64,000 nucleotides of DNA, taken from positions 56,847 to 120,846 of the forward strand of contig CAJKBQ010000003.1 of NCBI GenBank assembly GCA_905198155.1. Reading direction: 5' to 3'. Shown here piece after piece: positions 50,726-58,399 of the stretch. The translations under genes were made by a program, and so were the position numbers. Each line of letters begins with the position of its first letter. The first letter of the stretch is position 1. Source of the stretch: an uncultured Eubacteriales bacterium. GTDB lineage: Bacteria > Bacillota > Clostridia > Oscillospirales > Acutalibacteraceae. The notes beneath the pieces were generated by a model, which worked only from the letters and a program-made list of their open reading frames with translations, ran no database searches and was not told the DNA's origin.

Positions 50726-50754
50726 AACGGGCAGCTGCGGGCTGCCCGTTTTTT
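50726..50754 (+). terminator. terminator of phoP-phoR
   Basis: AACGGGCAG and CTGCCCGTT form a perfect 9-bp stem, 7-nt loop, followed by TTTT. Confidence 0.85.
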
Positions 50755-50804
50755 GATCGGAGTGGGACAACGAAAAGGTAAAATTGGAAGAAACAACGCG
50801 TGGA

Positions 50805-52028
50805 TTAAATCAGATTGCTTGGAATGAAGCAGTTCTCTTCGTCGATTGGAATGGGTTCTTCGCACATACAAATAATCCCGCCGTTTCCGCGGTTCAGAGA
50901 AGCCTTGTCCAGTACGCTGTATTTTTTGATTTCCCGACGGTCGGGCGCAGCGCTTTTTTTGATTTCCAGCGGATGAATCACATTGTTTTCCTCTACAAAC
51001 ACGTCGATCTCTTTTGTATTGGTATCCCGAAAATAAGTGATATTCGCTTTGGACTTTGCATAGGCATAATTTTTCACAAGCTCCATCACCACATAATTTT
51101 CGTAGTAATGACCGCTTGCAGCCCCATTGCGCAGCGTGTCCGGCGTAAGCCACATCGACAGATACGCCGCCAACCCAGTATCGCAGAAATACAGCTTTGG
51201 GGTTTTGCTGAGTCGTTTCAGCGCATTGTTGGCATACGGTGCGAGCAGATAGACAATCCCCAGCCCTTCCAGCATTTTCAGCCATTCTTTTGCAGTCACC
51301 GGCGCAATATCGGCGGATTCCGCCAGGGTTGCGTAGTTGACCTGCTCGGCCACCAGAGCAGCGCACCCTACAAGGAATTTTCGGAATCGCACGGCATCGG
51401 TAATTCCGCCGACCTCAGTCACATCCCGCATCAGGTACGTATCTACATAGGAACTAAAATACGCCTGCCGGAGTTCATCGTCCACTCCCTGCACCTGCGG
51501 CATACCGCCTTCCCAGATATGACGAAATACCTGAATCACATCGTTTTTGGGGCACTTCCGCTGCCTGGCCTGCAAAACAGACAACGAAAAATCCAGATCA
51601 TCGTCGAACACCAGCCCGGCTTTTTCTCTTGCCGATAAACCGTACAGCTCCAGGATACCGATTCTTCCGGCAAGTGTCTCGCGTACCCTTTTCATCATTG
51701 TGTACTGCTGCGACCCGGTTAGCCAGATCAAACCTTTTTCGTCGCTTTCGTCACAAATGATTTTGATCTGTTCGAACAGCTCCGGTGCTTTCTGCACTTC
51801 ATCGATCAAAATCGGCGGCTTATAGGTCTGAAAAAACAGCACCGGGTCCTCTTGCGCCAGCGTTCGCGCCATTGCATTATCCATCGTGACATAGGTTCTG
51901 TCGCTGCCCGCTAAGTGTTTGAGCATTGTTGTTTTGCCCACCTGTCTTGCCCCTGTTACGAGGATCACCTTGAAAAAATCGTTGAGTTTTCGGAATTTTC
52001 GTTCCAACTCCCGTGTGATATACGCCAT
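50805..52028 (-). CDS. AAA ATPase with DUF4143 domain
   Basis: A 407-residue ATP-binding protein of the AAA_14/DUF4143 group: MAYITRELERKFRKLNDFFKVILVTGARQVGKTTMLKHLAG (Walker A), PILIDEVQKAPELFEQIK (Walker B), IWLTGSQQYTMMKR (sensor), and a C-terminal restriction-endonuclease-like part (YYENYVVMELVKNYAYAK, NITYFRDTNTKEIDVFVEENNVIHPLEIKKS: D...ExK-like pattern). Role unknown; such genes are common accessory cargo of Clostridia and Bacteroides. It is clearly more AT-rich than its neighbours and splits phoPR from pst, pointing to later insertion. Confidence 0.9.
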   Translation of the reverse strand: MAYITRELERKFRKLNDFFKVILVTGARQVGKTTMLKHLAGSDRTYVTMDNAMARTLAQEDPVLFFQTYKPPILIDEVQKAPELFEQIKIICDESDEKGLIWLTGSQQYTMMKRVRETLAGRIGILELYGLSAREKAGLVFDDDLDFSLSVLQARQRKCPKNDVIQVFRHIWEGGMPQVQGVDDELRQAYFSSYVDTYLMRDVTEVGGITDAVRFRKFLVGCAALVAEQVNYATLAESADIAPVTAKEWLKMLEGLGIVYLLAPYANNALKRLSKTPKLYFCDTGLAAYLSMWLTPDTLRNGAASGHYYENYVVMELVKNYAYAKSKANITYFRDTNTKEIDVFVEENNVIHPLEIKKSAAPDRREIKKYSVLDKASLNRGNGGIICMCEEPIPIDEENCFIPSNLI

Positions 52029-52067
52029 ACTGCACCTCCGTTTTTAGGATAATCTAAGGTTGATCTT

Positions 52068-52096
52068 ATTTTATCATAATTTTATCCGACTGTCAA
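52068..52096 (-). promoter_or_regulatory. promoter of the DUF4143 ATPase
   Basis: Minus-strand TTGACA (52091-52096) and TAAAAT (52068-52073), 17-bp spacer. Confidence 0.7.
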
Positions 52097-52193
52097 GCGA
52101 TATCGAATCAATGGGACCGCGCAGCTGCGGCCACGCTGCTTTATCGTTCATTATCCACTGTTCGATCTTCAATATCCCAACTTTGATCTCCAT

Positions 52194-52237
52194 TTTACAT
52201 TTCCCCGATAACAAACTTTACCCGGGCGCAGTACAAT
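52194..52237 (+). promoter_or_regulatory. pst operon promoter region with imperfect Pho-box half-sites
   Basis: TTTACA (52194-52199), ATAACA and TTTACC occur within 30 bp upstream of a TACAAT -10 box (52232-52237) that lacks a recognisable -35. Spacing of the half-sites is less regular than at phoP, so PhoP control here is likely but not proven by sequence. Confidence 0.5.
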
Positions 52238-52296
52238 AGAACCGTACCCAAGAGAAAGAACAAAAATCAAGTGAAAAACCAAAGGAGTGTATTTTC

Positions 52297-53112
52297 ATGA
52301 AACAAATCAAAAAATGGATCGCAATCGCACTGGCGGCGCTGCTCGTTGTAACGGCGGCGGCCGGATGCAAAAAAGAGGGCGGCACCGTTTCGACCAACGG
52401 ATCGACCTCGATGGAGAAGGTCATCAACGCGCTGGGCGAGCAGTTCATGGCAGACAACAAGTCCGTCACCTTTACGTACGACCCCACTGGTTCCGGCACC
52501 GGGATTGAGTCCGTGTCCACTGGCAAATGCGACATCGGCCTCGCGTCCCGCGCGCTGAAAGACAGCGAAACCGGACTGAAAGCCACGGTACTGGCGCTGG
52601 ACGGCATCGCGATCATCGTGAACAAAGACAACGGCGTCAAAGACCTGACGGTGGAACAGATTGCGGACATCTTCACCGGCAAGATCAAAAACTGGAAGGA
52701 AGTCGGCGGTGCAGACCTGGAAATCTCCTGCATTGGCCGCGAATCCGGTTCCGGTACGCGCGACGGCTTTGAATCCGTCACCAAGACCGAAAAAGCCTGC
52801 GTCCTCGATCAGGAGCTGAACTCCACCGGTGCGGTGATCTCCGCCGTCGGCAGCAACCCGAACGCCATCGGTTATGCGTCGCTCTCCGCGGTGGAAGGCC
52901 AGAAAGACATCGCCGCTCTGTCGGTCAATGGTGTGGCCTGCACGGAGGACACCGTTCTGGACGGCAGCTACGCCATCCAGCGTCCGTTCAACCTGGTCAC
53001 CCGCGAAGGCGTCACGCTGTCGGACAGCGCGCAGAAGTTCTTCGACTACGCAACCTCGGCTGCGGCCGCGGACCTGATCCGCAAAGCCGGTGCGGTTCCG
53101 GTCGCGAAATAA
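52297..53112 (+). CDS. pstS: phosphate ABC transporter substrate-binding lipoprotein
   Basis: A 271-residue phosphate-binding protein. Signal MKQIKKWIAIALAALLVVTAA and lipobox AAGC, then STNGSTSMEKVINALGEQF, PTGSGTGIESVSTGKCDIGLASRAL and GRESGSGTRDGFESV, the phosphate-binding loops with conserved Ser/Thr/Arg. Full length for clostridial PstS. First gene of pstSCAB-phoU; a palindromic repeat element sits between it and pstC. Confidence 0.97.
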   Translation: MKQIKKWIAIALAALLVVTAAAGCKKEGGTVSTNGSTSMEKVINALGEQFMADNKSVTFTYDPTGSGTGIESVSTGKCDIGLASRALKDSETGLKATVLALDGIAIIVNKDNGVKDLTVEQIADIFTGKIKNWKEVGGADLEISCIGRESGSGTRDGFESVTKTEKACVLDQELNSTGAVISAVGSNPNAIGYASLSAVEGQKDIAALSVNGVACTEDTVLDGSYAIQRPFNLVTREGVTLSDSAQKFFDYATSAAAADLIRKAGAVPVAK

Positions 53113-53195
53113 ATAGTGAAAAGTGAAGAGTGAAGAAGTTTGGTGGCGTGCGCACGCGCACGCAAATACATCACACCTATTCACTCTTCACTATT
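53113..53195. repeat. palindromic repeat element, copy A
   Basis: Begins right after the pstS stop. Left arm ATAGTGAAAAGTGAAGAGTGAA, split as ATAGTGAA-AAGTGAA-GAGTGAA, is mirrored by TTCACTCTTCACTATTA on the right; the core is GTTTGGTGGC, a GC-rich palindrome (GTGCGCACGCGCAC) and AAATACATCACACC. Related copies are at 56385, 63843 and 63929. Confidence 0.8.
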
Positions 53196-53245
53196 ACTTC
53201 TTCCTTTCCGCGGCGCCGCCGCGGATTTACGGAGAAAGGAAAGCC

Positions 53246-54115
53246 ATGAAAAAACGAGGATTTGAGTCTGCGTTTCACCTGTTCTTCCTGCTGTGCGGGA
53301 TTGTTTCGGTCGCATTTGTCCTTTGCATCAGCGTCTATCTGATCGTCTCCGGTATCCCGGCGATTCGGACGATCGGCCTGCGGAACTTTTTGCTGGGGCA
53401 GTCGTGGATGGCGCAGAAAAATGAGTTTGGCATCCTGCCGTTCATCCTGACCAGCGTCTACGGCACGGCGGGCGCGGCGCTGATCGGCGTGCCGCTGGGC
53501 ATTTTCACTGCGGTTTATCTGGCGAAGGTCGCGCCGCCGCGGGTGGCATCGGCGGTGCATTCCGCCGTCGCGCTGCTGGCGGGCATCCCGTCAGTGATTT
53601 ATGGCCTGGTCGGCATGATTGTGCTGGTGCCGGCGATTCAGCGGCTGTTCGGCCAGCGCAGCGGCGCTTGCCTGCTGGCGGCCATTGTGGTGCTGGCGAT
53701 TATGATCCTGCCGTACATCATCAACGTCTCCGTCACGGCGCTGCGCGCTGTACCGCCGGAGTATGAAGAAGCCTCGCTGGCGCTGGGCGCGACCAAGGTG
53801 GAAACCTACTTCAAAGTCTCACTCCGCGCCGCCCGCAGCGGCGTGCTGACGGCAGTAATGCAGGGCATTGGCCGGGCAATCGGCGAAGCGATGGCGATCA
53901 TCATGGTGTCCGGCAACGTGCCGCGGATGCCGAAGCTGCTGGGGTCGGTGCGGTTCCTGACCACCGCCATCGTGTCGGAAATGTCGTACGCATCGTACGG
54001 GTCGCTCCAACGCAACGCGCTGTTTTCGGTGGGGCTGGTGCTGTTCCTGTTCATCATGCTGATTAACGCGCTGCTGCAATCCATCCGGAAGGGGGCATCG
54101 GGATGCGAAAAGTGA
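53246..54115 (+). CDS. pstC: phosphate ABC transporter permease
   Basis: A 289-residue six-helix permease: FFLLCGIVSVAFVLCISVYLIV, GVPLGIFTAVYLAKVAPPRV, LAGIPSVIYGLVGMIVLVP, and the EAA loop YEEASLALGATKVETYFKVSL followed by GIGRAIGEAMAIIMVSGN, specific to PstC. ATG 53246 with GAAAGGAAA. Overlaps pstA by 13 nt. Confidence 0.97.
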   Translation: MKKRGFESAFHLFFLLCGIVSVAFVLCISVYLIVSGIPAIRTIGLRNFLLGQSWMAQKNEFGILPFILTSVYGTAGAALIGVPLGIFTAVYLAKVAPPRVASAVHSAVALLAGIPSVIYGLVGMIVLVPAIQRLFGQRSGACLLAAIVVLAIMILPYIINVSVTALRAVPPEYEEASLALGATKVETYFKVSLRAARSGVLTAVMQGIGRAIGEAMAIIMVSGNVPRMPKLLGSVRFLTTAIVSEMSYASYGSLQRNALFSVGLVLFLFIMLINALLQSIRKGASGCEK

Positions 54116-54939
54116 AAGACGCGCTGCGCCGCGGGGCGATGGTGCTTTGCACCGGGATTACCTGCGCGATTCTGCTGCTGATTATCGGATACATCCTGGT
54201 GCGCGGGCTGCCGCACCTCAGCTGGATGCTGATTTCCACCGCACCCAGCTATATCAACGACTCCATCGGCATCCTGCCCAACCTGCTGAACACGGTTTAC
54301 ATCATTCTGGTGGCGATGGTCATCGTAGTGCCGCTGGGCGTGGGCGCGGCCGTTTACCTGAACGAATACGCCACGTCTCACCGGCTGGTGCGGCTGATCT
54401 CGTTCGCCGTGGAAACGCTGACGGGCATTCCGTCCATCCTGTTCGGGCTGGTGGGGATGCTGGTATTCACCGAGCTGATGGGGCTGCGGCAGGGCATTCT
54501 GGCGGGCGGCCTGACGCTGGTGATGATGGTGCTGCCCACGATTATCACCAACACGCGGGAAAGTTTGTCGTCCGTTCCGCAGGCATACCGCGAAGGCGCG
54601 CTGGCGCTGGGCAGCGGCAAATGGCACATGGTGCGCACCGTGGTGCTGCCCAACGCGGTAGACGGGATCGTCACCGGCTGCATTCTGGCCGTGGGGCGGA
54701 TCACCGGCGAGTCGGCGGCGCTGCTGTTCACCGCCGGATTCGGCGCACGGCTGCTGGGGCTGTTTGACGCGCTGGAAACGTCGTCCGCCACGCTGACCGT
54801 TGCGCTGTATATGTATGCCAGCGAGCAGGGCAAGTACGATGCGGCGTTTGCCATCGCCGTGATCCTGCTGGCGCTCACGCTGCTGATTAACTTCGCGGCT
54901 ACGCGAATCACCAAAAAGAAAAGAGGGACTCCCCAATGA
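54103..54939 (+). CDS. pstA: phosphate ABC transporter permease
   Basis: A 278-residue permease partner of PstC: GAAVYLNEYATSHRLVRLISFAVETLTGIPSILFGLVGM, QAYREGALALGSGKWHMVRTVVLPNAVDGIVTG (EAA loop) and GRITGESAALLFTAGFG. Ends with the basic tail RITKKKRGTPQ. Overlaps pstB by four bases (ATGA). Confidence 0.97.
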   Translation: MRKVKDALRRGAMVLCTGITCAILLLIIGYILVRGLPHLSWMLISTAPSYINDSIGILPNLLNTVYIILVAMVIVVPLGVGAAVYLNEYATSHRLVRLISFAVETLTGIPSILFGLVGMLVFTELMGLRQGILAGGLTLVMMVLPTIITNTRESLSSVPQAYREGALALGSGKWHMVRTVVLPNAVDGIVTGCILAVGRITGESAALLFTAGFGARLLGLFDALETSSATLTVALYMYASEQGKYDAAFAIAVILLALTLLINFAATRITKKKRGTPQ

Positions 54940-55700
54940 CGAATGCATCTCCGTTGATCGCCGTTCAGCACCTGAACCTGTGGTACGGCGACCACCAAGC
55001 GCTTCACGACATCACGATGGACATTCCCGCCCACCAGATTACCGCCCTGATCGGGCCGTCCGGCTGCGGCAAGTCCACGTTTCTCAAATCCATCAATCGG
55101 ATGAACGACCTGATTCCCGGCTGCCGGATTGAAGGCACCATCACCTACGATGGCCAGAATCTATACGGCCCGGACGTGGACGTCACGCAGCTGCGGACGA
55201 AGATCGGCATGGTTTTCCAGAAACCCAACCCGTTCCCGATGAGCATATACGACAATATCGCCTACGGCCCGCGGATTCAGGGCATCCGCAGCCGCAGCAG
55301 GCTGGATCAGATCGTCGAAGAATCGCTGCGCGCGGCGGCAATTTGGGACGAAACGAAAGACCGGCTGCGCAAGTCGGCGCTGGGGATCAGCGGCGGCCAG
55401 CAGCAGCGGCTGTGCATCGCGCGCGCGCTGGCGGTGAAGCCGGACGTGCTGCTGATGGACGAGCCAACCAGCGCGCTGGATCCGATTTCGACCGGCAAGA
55501 TTGAAGAGCTGGCGATGCAGCTGAAAGAACAGTACACCATCATCATCGTCACGCACAATATGCAGCAAGCGGTGCGGATATCCGACCAGACGGCGTTCTT
55601 CCTGCTGGGCAAACTGGTGGAAACGGGCGACACCGACCAGGTATTCACCAATCCGCGCGACAAGCGCACCGAAGACTATATTACCGGGAGGTTTGGATGA
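54936..55700 (+). CDS. pstB: phosphate ABC transporter ATP-binding protein
   Basis: A 254-residue ATPase: LNLWYGDHQALHDITMDIPAHQITALIGPSGCGKSTFLKSINRMNDLIPG (Walker A), the PstB-specific VFQKPNPFPMSIYDNIAYGPR, signature LGISGGQQQRLCIARALAVKP, Walker B VLLMDEPTSALDPIST and THNMQQA. Overlaps phoU by four bases. Confidence 0.98.
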   Translation: MTNASPLIAVQHLNLWYGDHQALHDITMDIPAHQITALIGPSGCGKSTFLKSINRMNDLIPGCRIEGTITYDGQNLYGPDVDVTQLRTKIGMVFQKPNPFPMSIYDNIAYGPRIQGIRSRSRLDQIVEESLRAAAIWDETKDRLRKSALGISGGQQQRLCIARALAVKPDVLLMDEPTSALDPISTGKIEELAMQLKEQYTIIIVTHNMQQAVRISDQTAFFLLGKLVETGDTDQVFTNPRDKRTEDYITGRFG

Positions 55701-56335
55701 TGCGAAGTGCATTTGATGGGCAGCTCCGGGAGCTGCGGGATGCGATGATATCCATGGGGGCGATGTGCGAAGAAGCCATTGCCAAAGCGGCCAAATCGTT
55801 TTTGGAAAACGACCGCGCGCTGGCGGCGACGGTACCGGCGCTGGCGGAGAAGATCGACCGCCAGGAGCGCGAGATCGAGGCCATGTGCCTCAAGCTGCTG
55901 CTGAAACAGCAGCCGGTGGCCGCCGACCTTCGGACGATCAGTGCGGCGCTGAAAATGGTCACGGATTTGGAACGCGTGGGAAACCAGTCGGCCGACATCG
56001 CCGAGCTGACGGCGGTATGCAGCCTGCCGGACGCCGCCCGCACCGCCGATCTGCACGACATGGCGCTCGCGGTGATCCGCATGGTGAACGCCAGTGTGGA
56101 GGCGTTTTTGCACGGGGATGCGGCTGAGGCGCAGGCGGTGATCGATTCGGACGACGAAGCCGACGCCGACTTTGACCGGATTAAGCGCGCGCTGATTCAG
56201 GCGATTCGCACCGACCCGGCCGCCGGCGACTACGCCATTGACGTGCTGATGATTGCCAAATACCTGGAACGCATTGGCGATCATGCCGTCAACATCGGGA
56301 AGTGGATTTTGTTTGCGGTAAACGGACAGCTGTAA
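55697..56335 (+). CDS. phoU: phosphate transport regulator PhoU
   Basis: A 212-residue two-bundle helical protein that links Pst to PhoR and moderates uptake: FDGQLRELRDAMISMGAMCEEAIAKAAKSFLEND, EKIDRQEREIEAMCLKLLLKQQPVAADLRTISAALKMVTDLERVGNQSADIAEL and YLERIGDHAVNIGKWILFAVNG. The metal-binding ExxxD motifs are present. Its stop codon lies inside the 22-bp perfect inverted repeat at 56329-56376. Confidence 0.97.
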   Translation: MMRSAFDGQLRELRDAMISMGAMCEEAIAKAAKSFLENDRALAATVPALAEKIDRQEREIEAMCLKLLLKQQPVAADLRTISAALKMVTDLERVGNQSADIAELTAVCSLPDAARTADLHDMALAVIRMVNASVEAFLHGDAAEAQAVIDSDDEADADFDRIKRALIQAIRTDPAAGDYAIDVLMIAKYLERIGDHAVNIGKWILFAVNGQL

Positions 56336-56376
56336 GACGATTGATTGCGCCAAAGCGCAATCAATCGTCTTACAGC
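56329..56376. repeat. 22-bp perfect inverted repeat spanning the phoU stop
   Basis: Arms at 56329-56350 and 56355-56376 (GCTGTAAGACGATTGATTGC then GC) are exactly complementary around the loop CAAA. Long enough to end the pst transcript or block 3' decay, but no T-tract follows, so it is not a standard terminator. Confidence 0.85.
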
Positions 56377-56384
56377 GGGAAGAA

Positions 56385-56494
56385 GGAAAAGTGAAGAGTG
56401 AAGAGGATTGGTGGCATGGCTGCGCCATGCAATATATTTGCGCGCGCCGCGCGCCACCGGACCTCTTCACTTTTCACTTTTACTTTTTACTTCC
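56385..56494. repeat. palindromic repeat element, copy B
   Basis: GGAAAAGTGAAGAGTGAAGAG on the left, and CTCTTCACTTTTCACTTTTAC ending TTTTTACTTCC on the right. The core has GGTGGC...GCCACC with inner hairpins GCATGGCTGCGCCATGC and GCGCGCCGCGCGC. The right end overlaps the last codons and stop of the epimerase gene on the other strand. Confidence 0.8.
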
Positions 56495-57331
56495 AATCAA
56501 CCGCCGCCCCACTTTCGCGGCCAGCCGCAGCGCATCGACGGTCAGATCGTTCGGAAAATGCCGCATATAGTGGAAAATTTCCATCGTCAAATCGCCCCGG
56601 TAGCCGATTTGTGCGAGCGCCGCTGTGATTGCGTCCCAATTGAACTGCCCCAGGTACGGCAGCGTATGCAGGTCGTGGCGGTAATCGCCGTCCTGCACAT
56701 GCAGCGCGATCAGCCGGTCGGCCGTCATCCCGGCCAGAAACTGTTCCGGTTCCTCCGCCGTCAGCCCCGCATGGCCGATGTCCACGCACGCGCCCACCCA
56801 GACCGGGTCCAGCCCGTCCAGCATCCGGTTCAGCTCGTACGGCGTCGCCAGCTTGCCGATGGCGCGGTCGCCTTTGGCGCTCCAATCGAACAGGTTTTCC
56901 ACCGCAATCCGGATGCCGTACTGCTGCGCAAACGGGGTCAGGCTGCGGTAAAACGCCTGGTTAAAGTCGAAAAAGTCCGGGTCGTTCGCGTCGCCGACGG
57001 CATGGACGACGATCGCCGATGCGCCCAGAATGGCCGCGGTTTCCATCGACCGCACAATTTCGGCATATTCCGGGCAGTCCAGATTCAGCGCGCCTGTCCG
57101 GTTCAGGCGGAACGGCGCGTGCGACTGATTGCACGCCAGTCCGATTTCGTCGAGCACCGTGCGCAGCCGCATCGCACGGTCGCGATAATCGTCGCCCAGC
57201 GCATAGCGGTCGCCTTTCGCCCAGTAAAACGAATAATCCACCGCGTCGAACCCGGCGTCCCGGATCATGCGCATGGCCGTCTCGTCGCCGAACCGGTCGC
57301 GCAGCACGCAGCTTTCCATCGACAGTTTCAT
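56480..57331 (-). CDS. sugar phosphate isomerase/epimerase (TIM barrel)
   Basis: A 283-residue AP_endonuc_2-fold protein: MKLSMESCVLRDRFGDETAMRMIRDAGFDAVDYSFYW, SHAPFRLNRTG, IVVHAVGDAN, IAVENLFDW (metal Glu), GACVDIGHAGLT, LHVQDGDYRHDLH and LTMEIFHYMRHFP (final Glu). Complete active site. The C-terminal residues GSKK and stop are encoded by the end of repeat copy B, so the original end has been replaced. Transcribed from the promoter at 57441-57469, facing the rpiR promoter. Confidence 0.9.
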   Translation of the reverse strand: MKLSMESCVLRDRFGDETAMRMIRDAGFDAVDYSFYWAKGDRYALGDDYRDRAMRLRTVLDEIGLACNQSHAPFRLNRTGALNLDCPEYAEIVRSMETAAILGASAIVVHAVGDANDPDFFDFNQAFYRSLTPFAQQYGIRIAVENLFDWSAKGDRAIGKLATPYELNRMLDGLDPVWVGACVDIGHAGLTAEEPEQFLAGMTADRLIALHVQDGDYRHDLHTLPYLGQFNWDAITAALAQIGYRGDLTMEIFHYMRHFPNDLTVDALRLAAKVGRRLIGSKK

Positions 57332-57359
57332 TTCAGATCCAACCTTTCTCTTTGTCCGC

Positions 57360-57469
57360 TTGACATTTGGGGAACATTGTGATATGATAATATTATTCTA
57401 AAATAAGCCTTGTAATTAGAATAATATTTCATCCGAGTTTATTATACCGGGTGAATCTCAAAATGTCAA
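57360..57469. promoter_or_regulatory. face-to-face promoters and 12-bp inverted repeat between epimerase and rpiR
   Basis: Plus strand: TTGACA (57360-57365) and TATGAT (57383-57388). Minus strand: TTGACA (57464-57469) and TATAAT (57441-57446). Both have 17-bp spacers and point at each other. AATATTATTCTA (57389-57400) and TAGAATAATATT (57417-57428), a perfect 12-bp inverted repeat, lies between the two -10 boxes and covers both start sites, so one bound regulator (probably the RpiR protein) could control both directions. The two 5' ends would overlap by about 40 nt. Confidence 0.8.
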
Positions 57470-57499
57470 CCCTTTTGCCCAAAGAAAGGACGATTTCGG

Positions 57500-58399
57500 A
57501 TGAATCTTTCCTGTATCCAAACCATCCGCAGCCGGTACGCCGACCTGACCGCGGCCGAGCAGAAAATTGCGGACTGTATTCTGGCGCACGGCGCAGCGGT
57601 ACCGCAATGGTCGGCCGCCGAGCTGGCGGCGCGCGCCGGGGCTGCGCCGTCCGCGGTGATTCGCTGCTGCAAATCGCTGGGGCTGCGCGGGTATGCCGAC
57701 CTGAAATTGCAGCTGGCCGCGGAATTTGCGAAAAACCGCCAGCTGAACTACGCCCCGTACATTGACCCGGCCGACGACGACGGCGCGATTCTGGACAAAG
57801 TGTTCGCCGCCACGGTCAAATCGCTGCACGATACCGCCGAGCGGCTGGATCGCGCCGCGCTGTCGCAGCTGATTGGCCGGATGGCGGACGCGCGCCGCAT
57901 TTATCTGTACGCCGTCGGTACCTCGGCGCCGCTGGCGTCGGAATTTTGCTACCGGCTGATGACGCTGGGGTACACGGCTTTCGCGTTCACCGACGTGCCG
58001 TCGATGAAGGTCTCCACGCTGAATATCGGCGTCGGCGACTTGGCCATCGGGATTTCGCACACCGGGCGCACCGTCGCGACGCTGGATGCGATGGCGCTGG
58101 CACAGTCCGCCGGAGCCGATACCGCCTGCATTTGCGGGTACCCGGACAGTCCGCTCGCGCAGCAATGCGATGTGGCACTGGCCATCTCGTCGGACGAGCT
58201 GCAATACCCGGTGGAGGCCATGTCGGCGCGCGTCGCGATGCTCAGCCTGATCGACGGGATCACCATCGCGCTGTCCGCGCGCCATTACGACGATACCGTC
58301 CGCCGCGCGCAGCAAATTCATGCGCTGGTGGATTCCGTCCGCCGCCCCGGCCAAGTCCGACCCGAAGGAGGGCCATCCGGATGCACCCGCACGGAATGA
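57500..58399 (+). CDS. MurR/RpiR-family transcriptional regulator
   Basis: A 299-residue regulator: HTH_6 domain (LTAAEQKIADCILAHGAAVPQWSAAELAARAGAAPSAVIRCCKSLGLRGYADLKLQLAAEF) and SIS sugar-phosphate domain (YLYAVGTSAPLASEFCYRLMTLG, IGISHTGRTVATLDAMALAQSAGADTACICG). Likely senses a phosphosugar made or used by the facing epimerase and the downstream transporter. Its 3' end overlaps the MFS gene by 19 nt. Confidence 0.94.
   Translation: MNLSCIQTIRSRYADLTAAEQKIADCILAHGAAVPQWSAAELAARAGAAPSAVIRCCKSLGLRGYADLKLQLAAEFAKNRQLNYAPYIDPADDDGAILDKVFAATVKSLHDTAERLDRAALSQLIGRMADARRIYLYAVGTSAPLASEFCYRLMTLGYTAFAFTDVPSMKVSTLNIGVGDLAIGISHTGRTVATLDAMALAQSAGADTACICGYPDSPLAQQCDVALAISSDELQYPVEAMSARVAMLSLIDGITIALSARHYDDTVRRAQQIHALVDSVRRPGQVRPEGGPSGCTRTE

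Noticed and set aside
52200..52240. Perfect Pho box upstream of pstS
   Set aside because: Half-sites are present but the 11-bp periodicity is not kept; reported only as imperfect.
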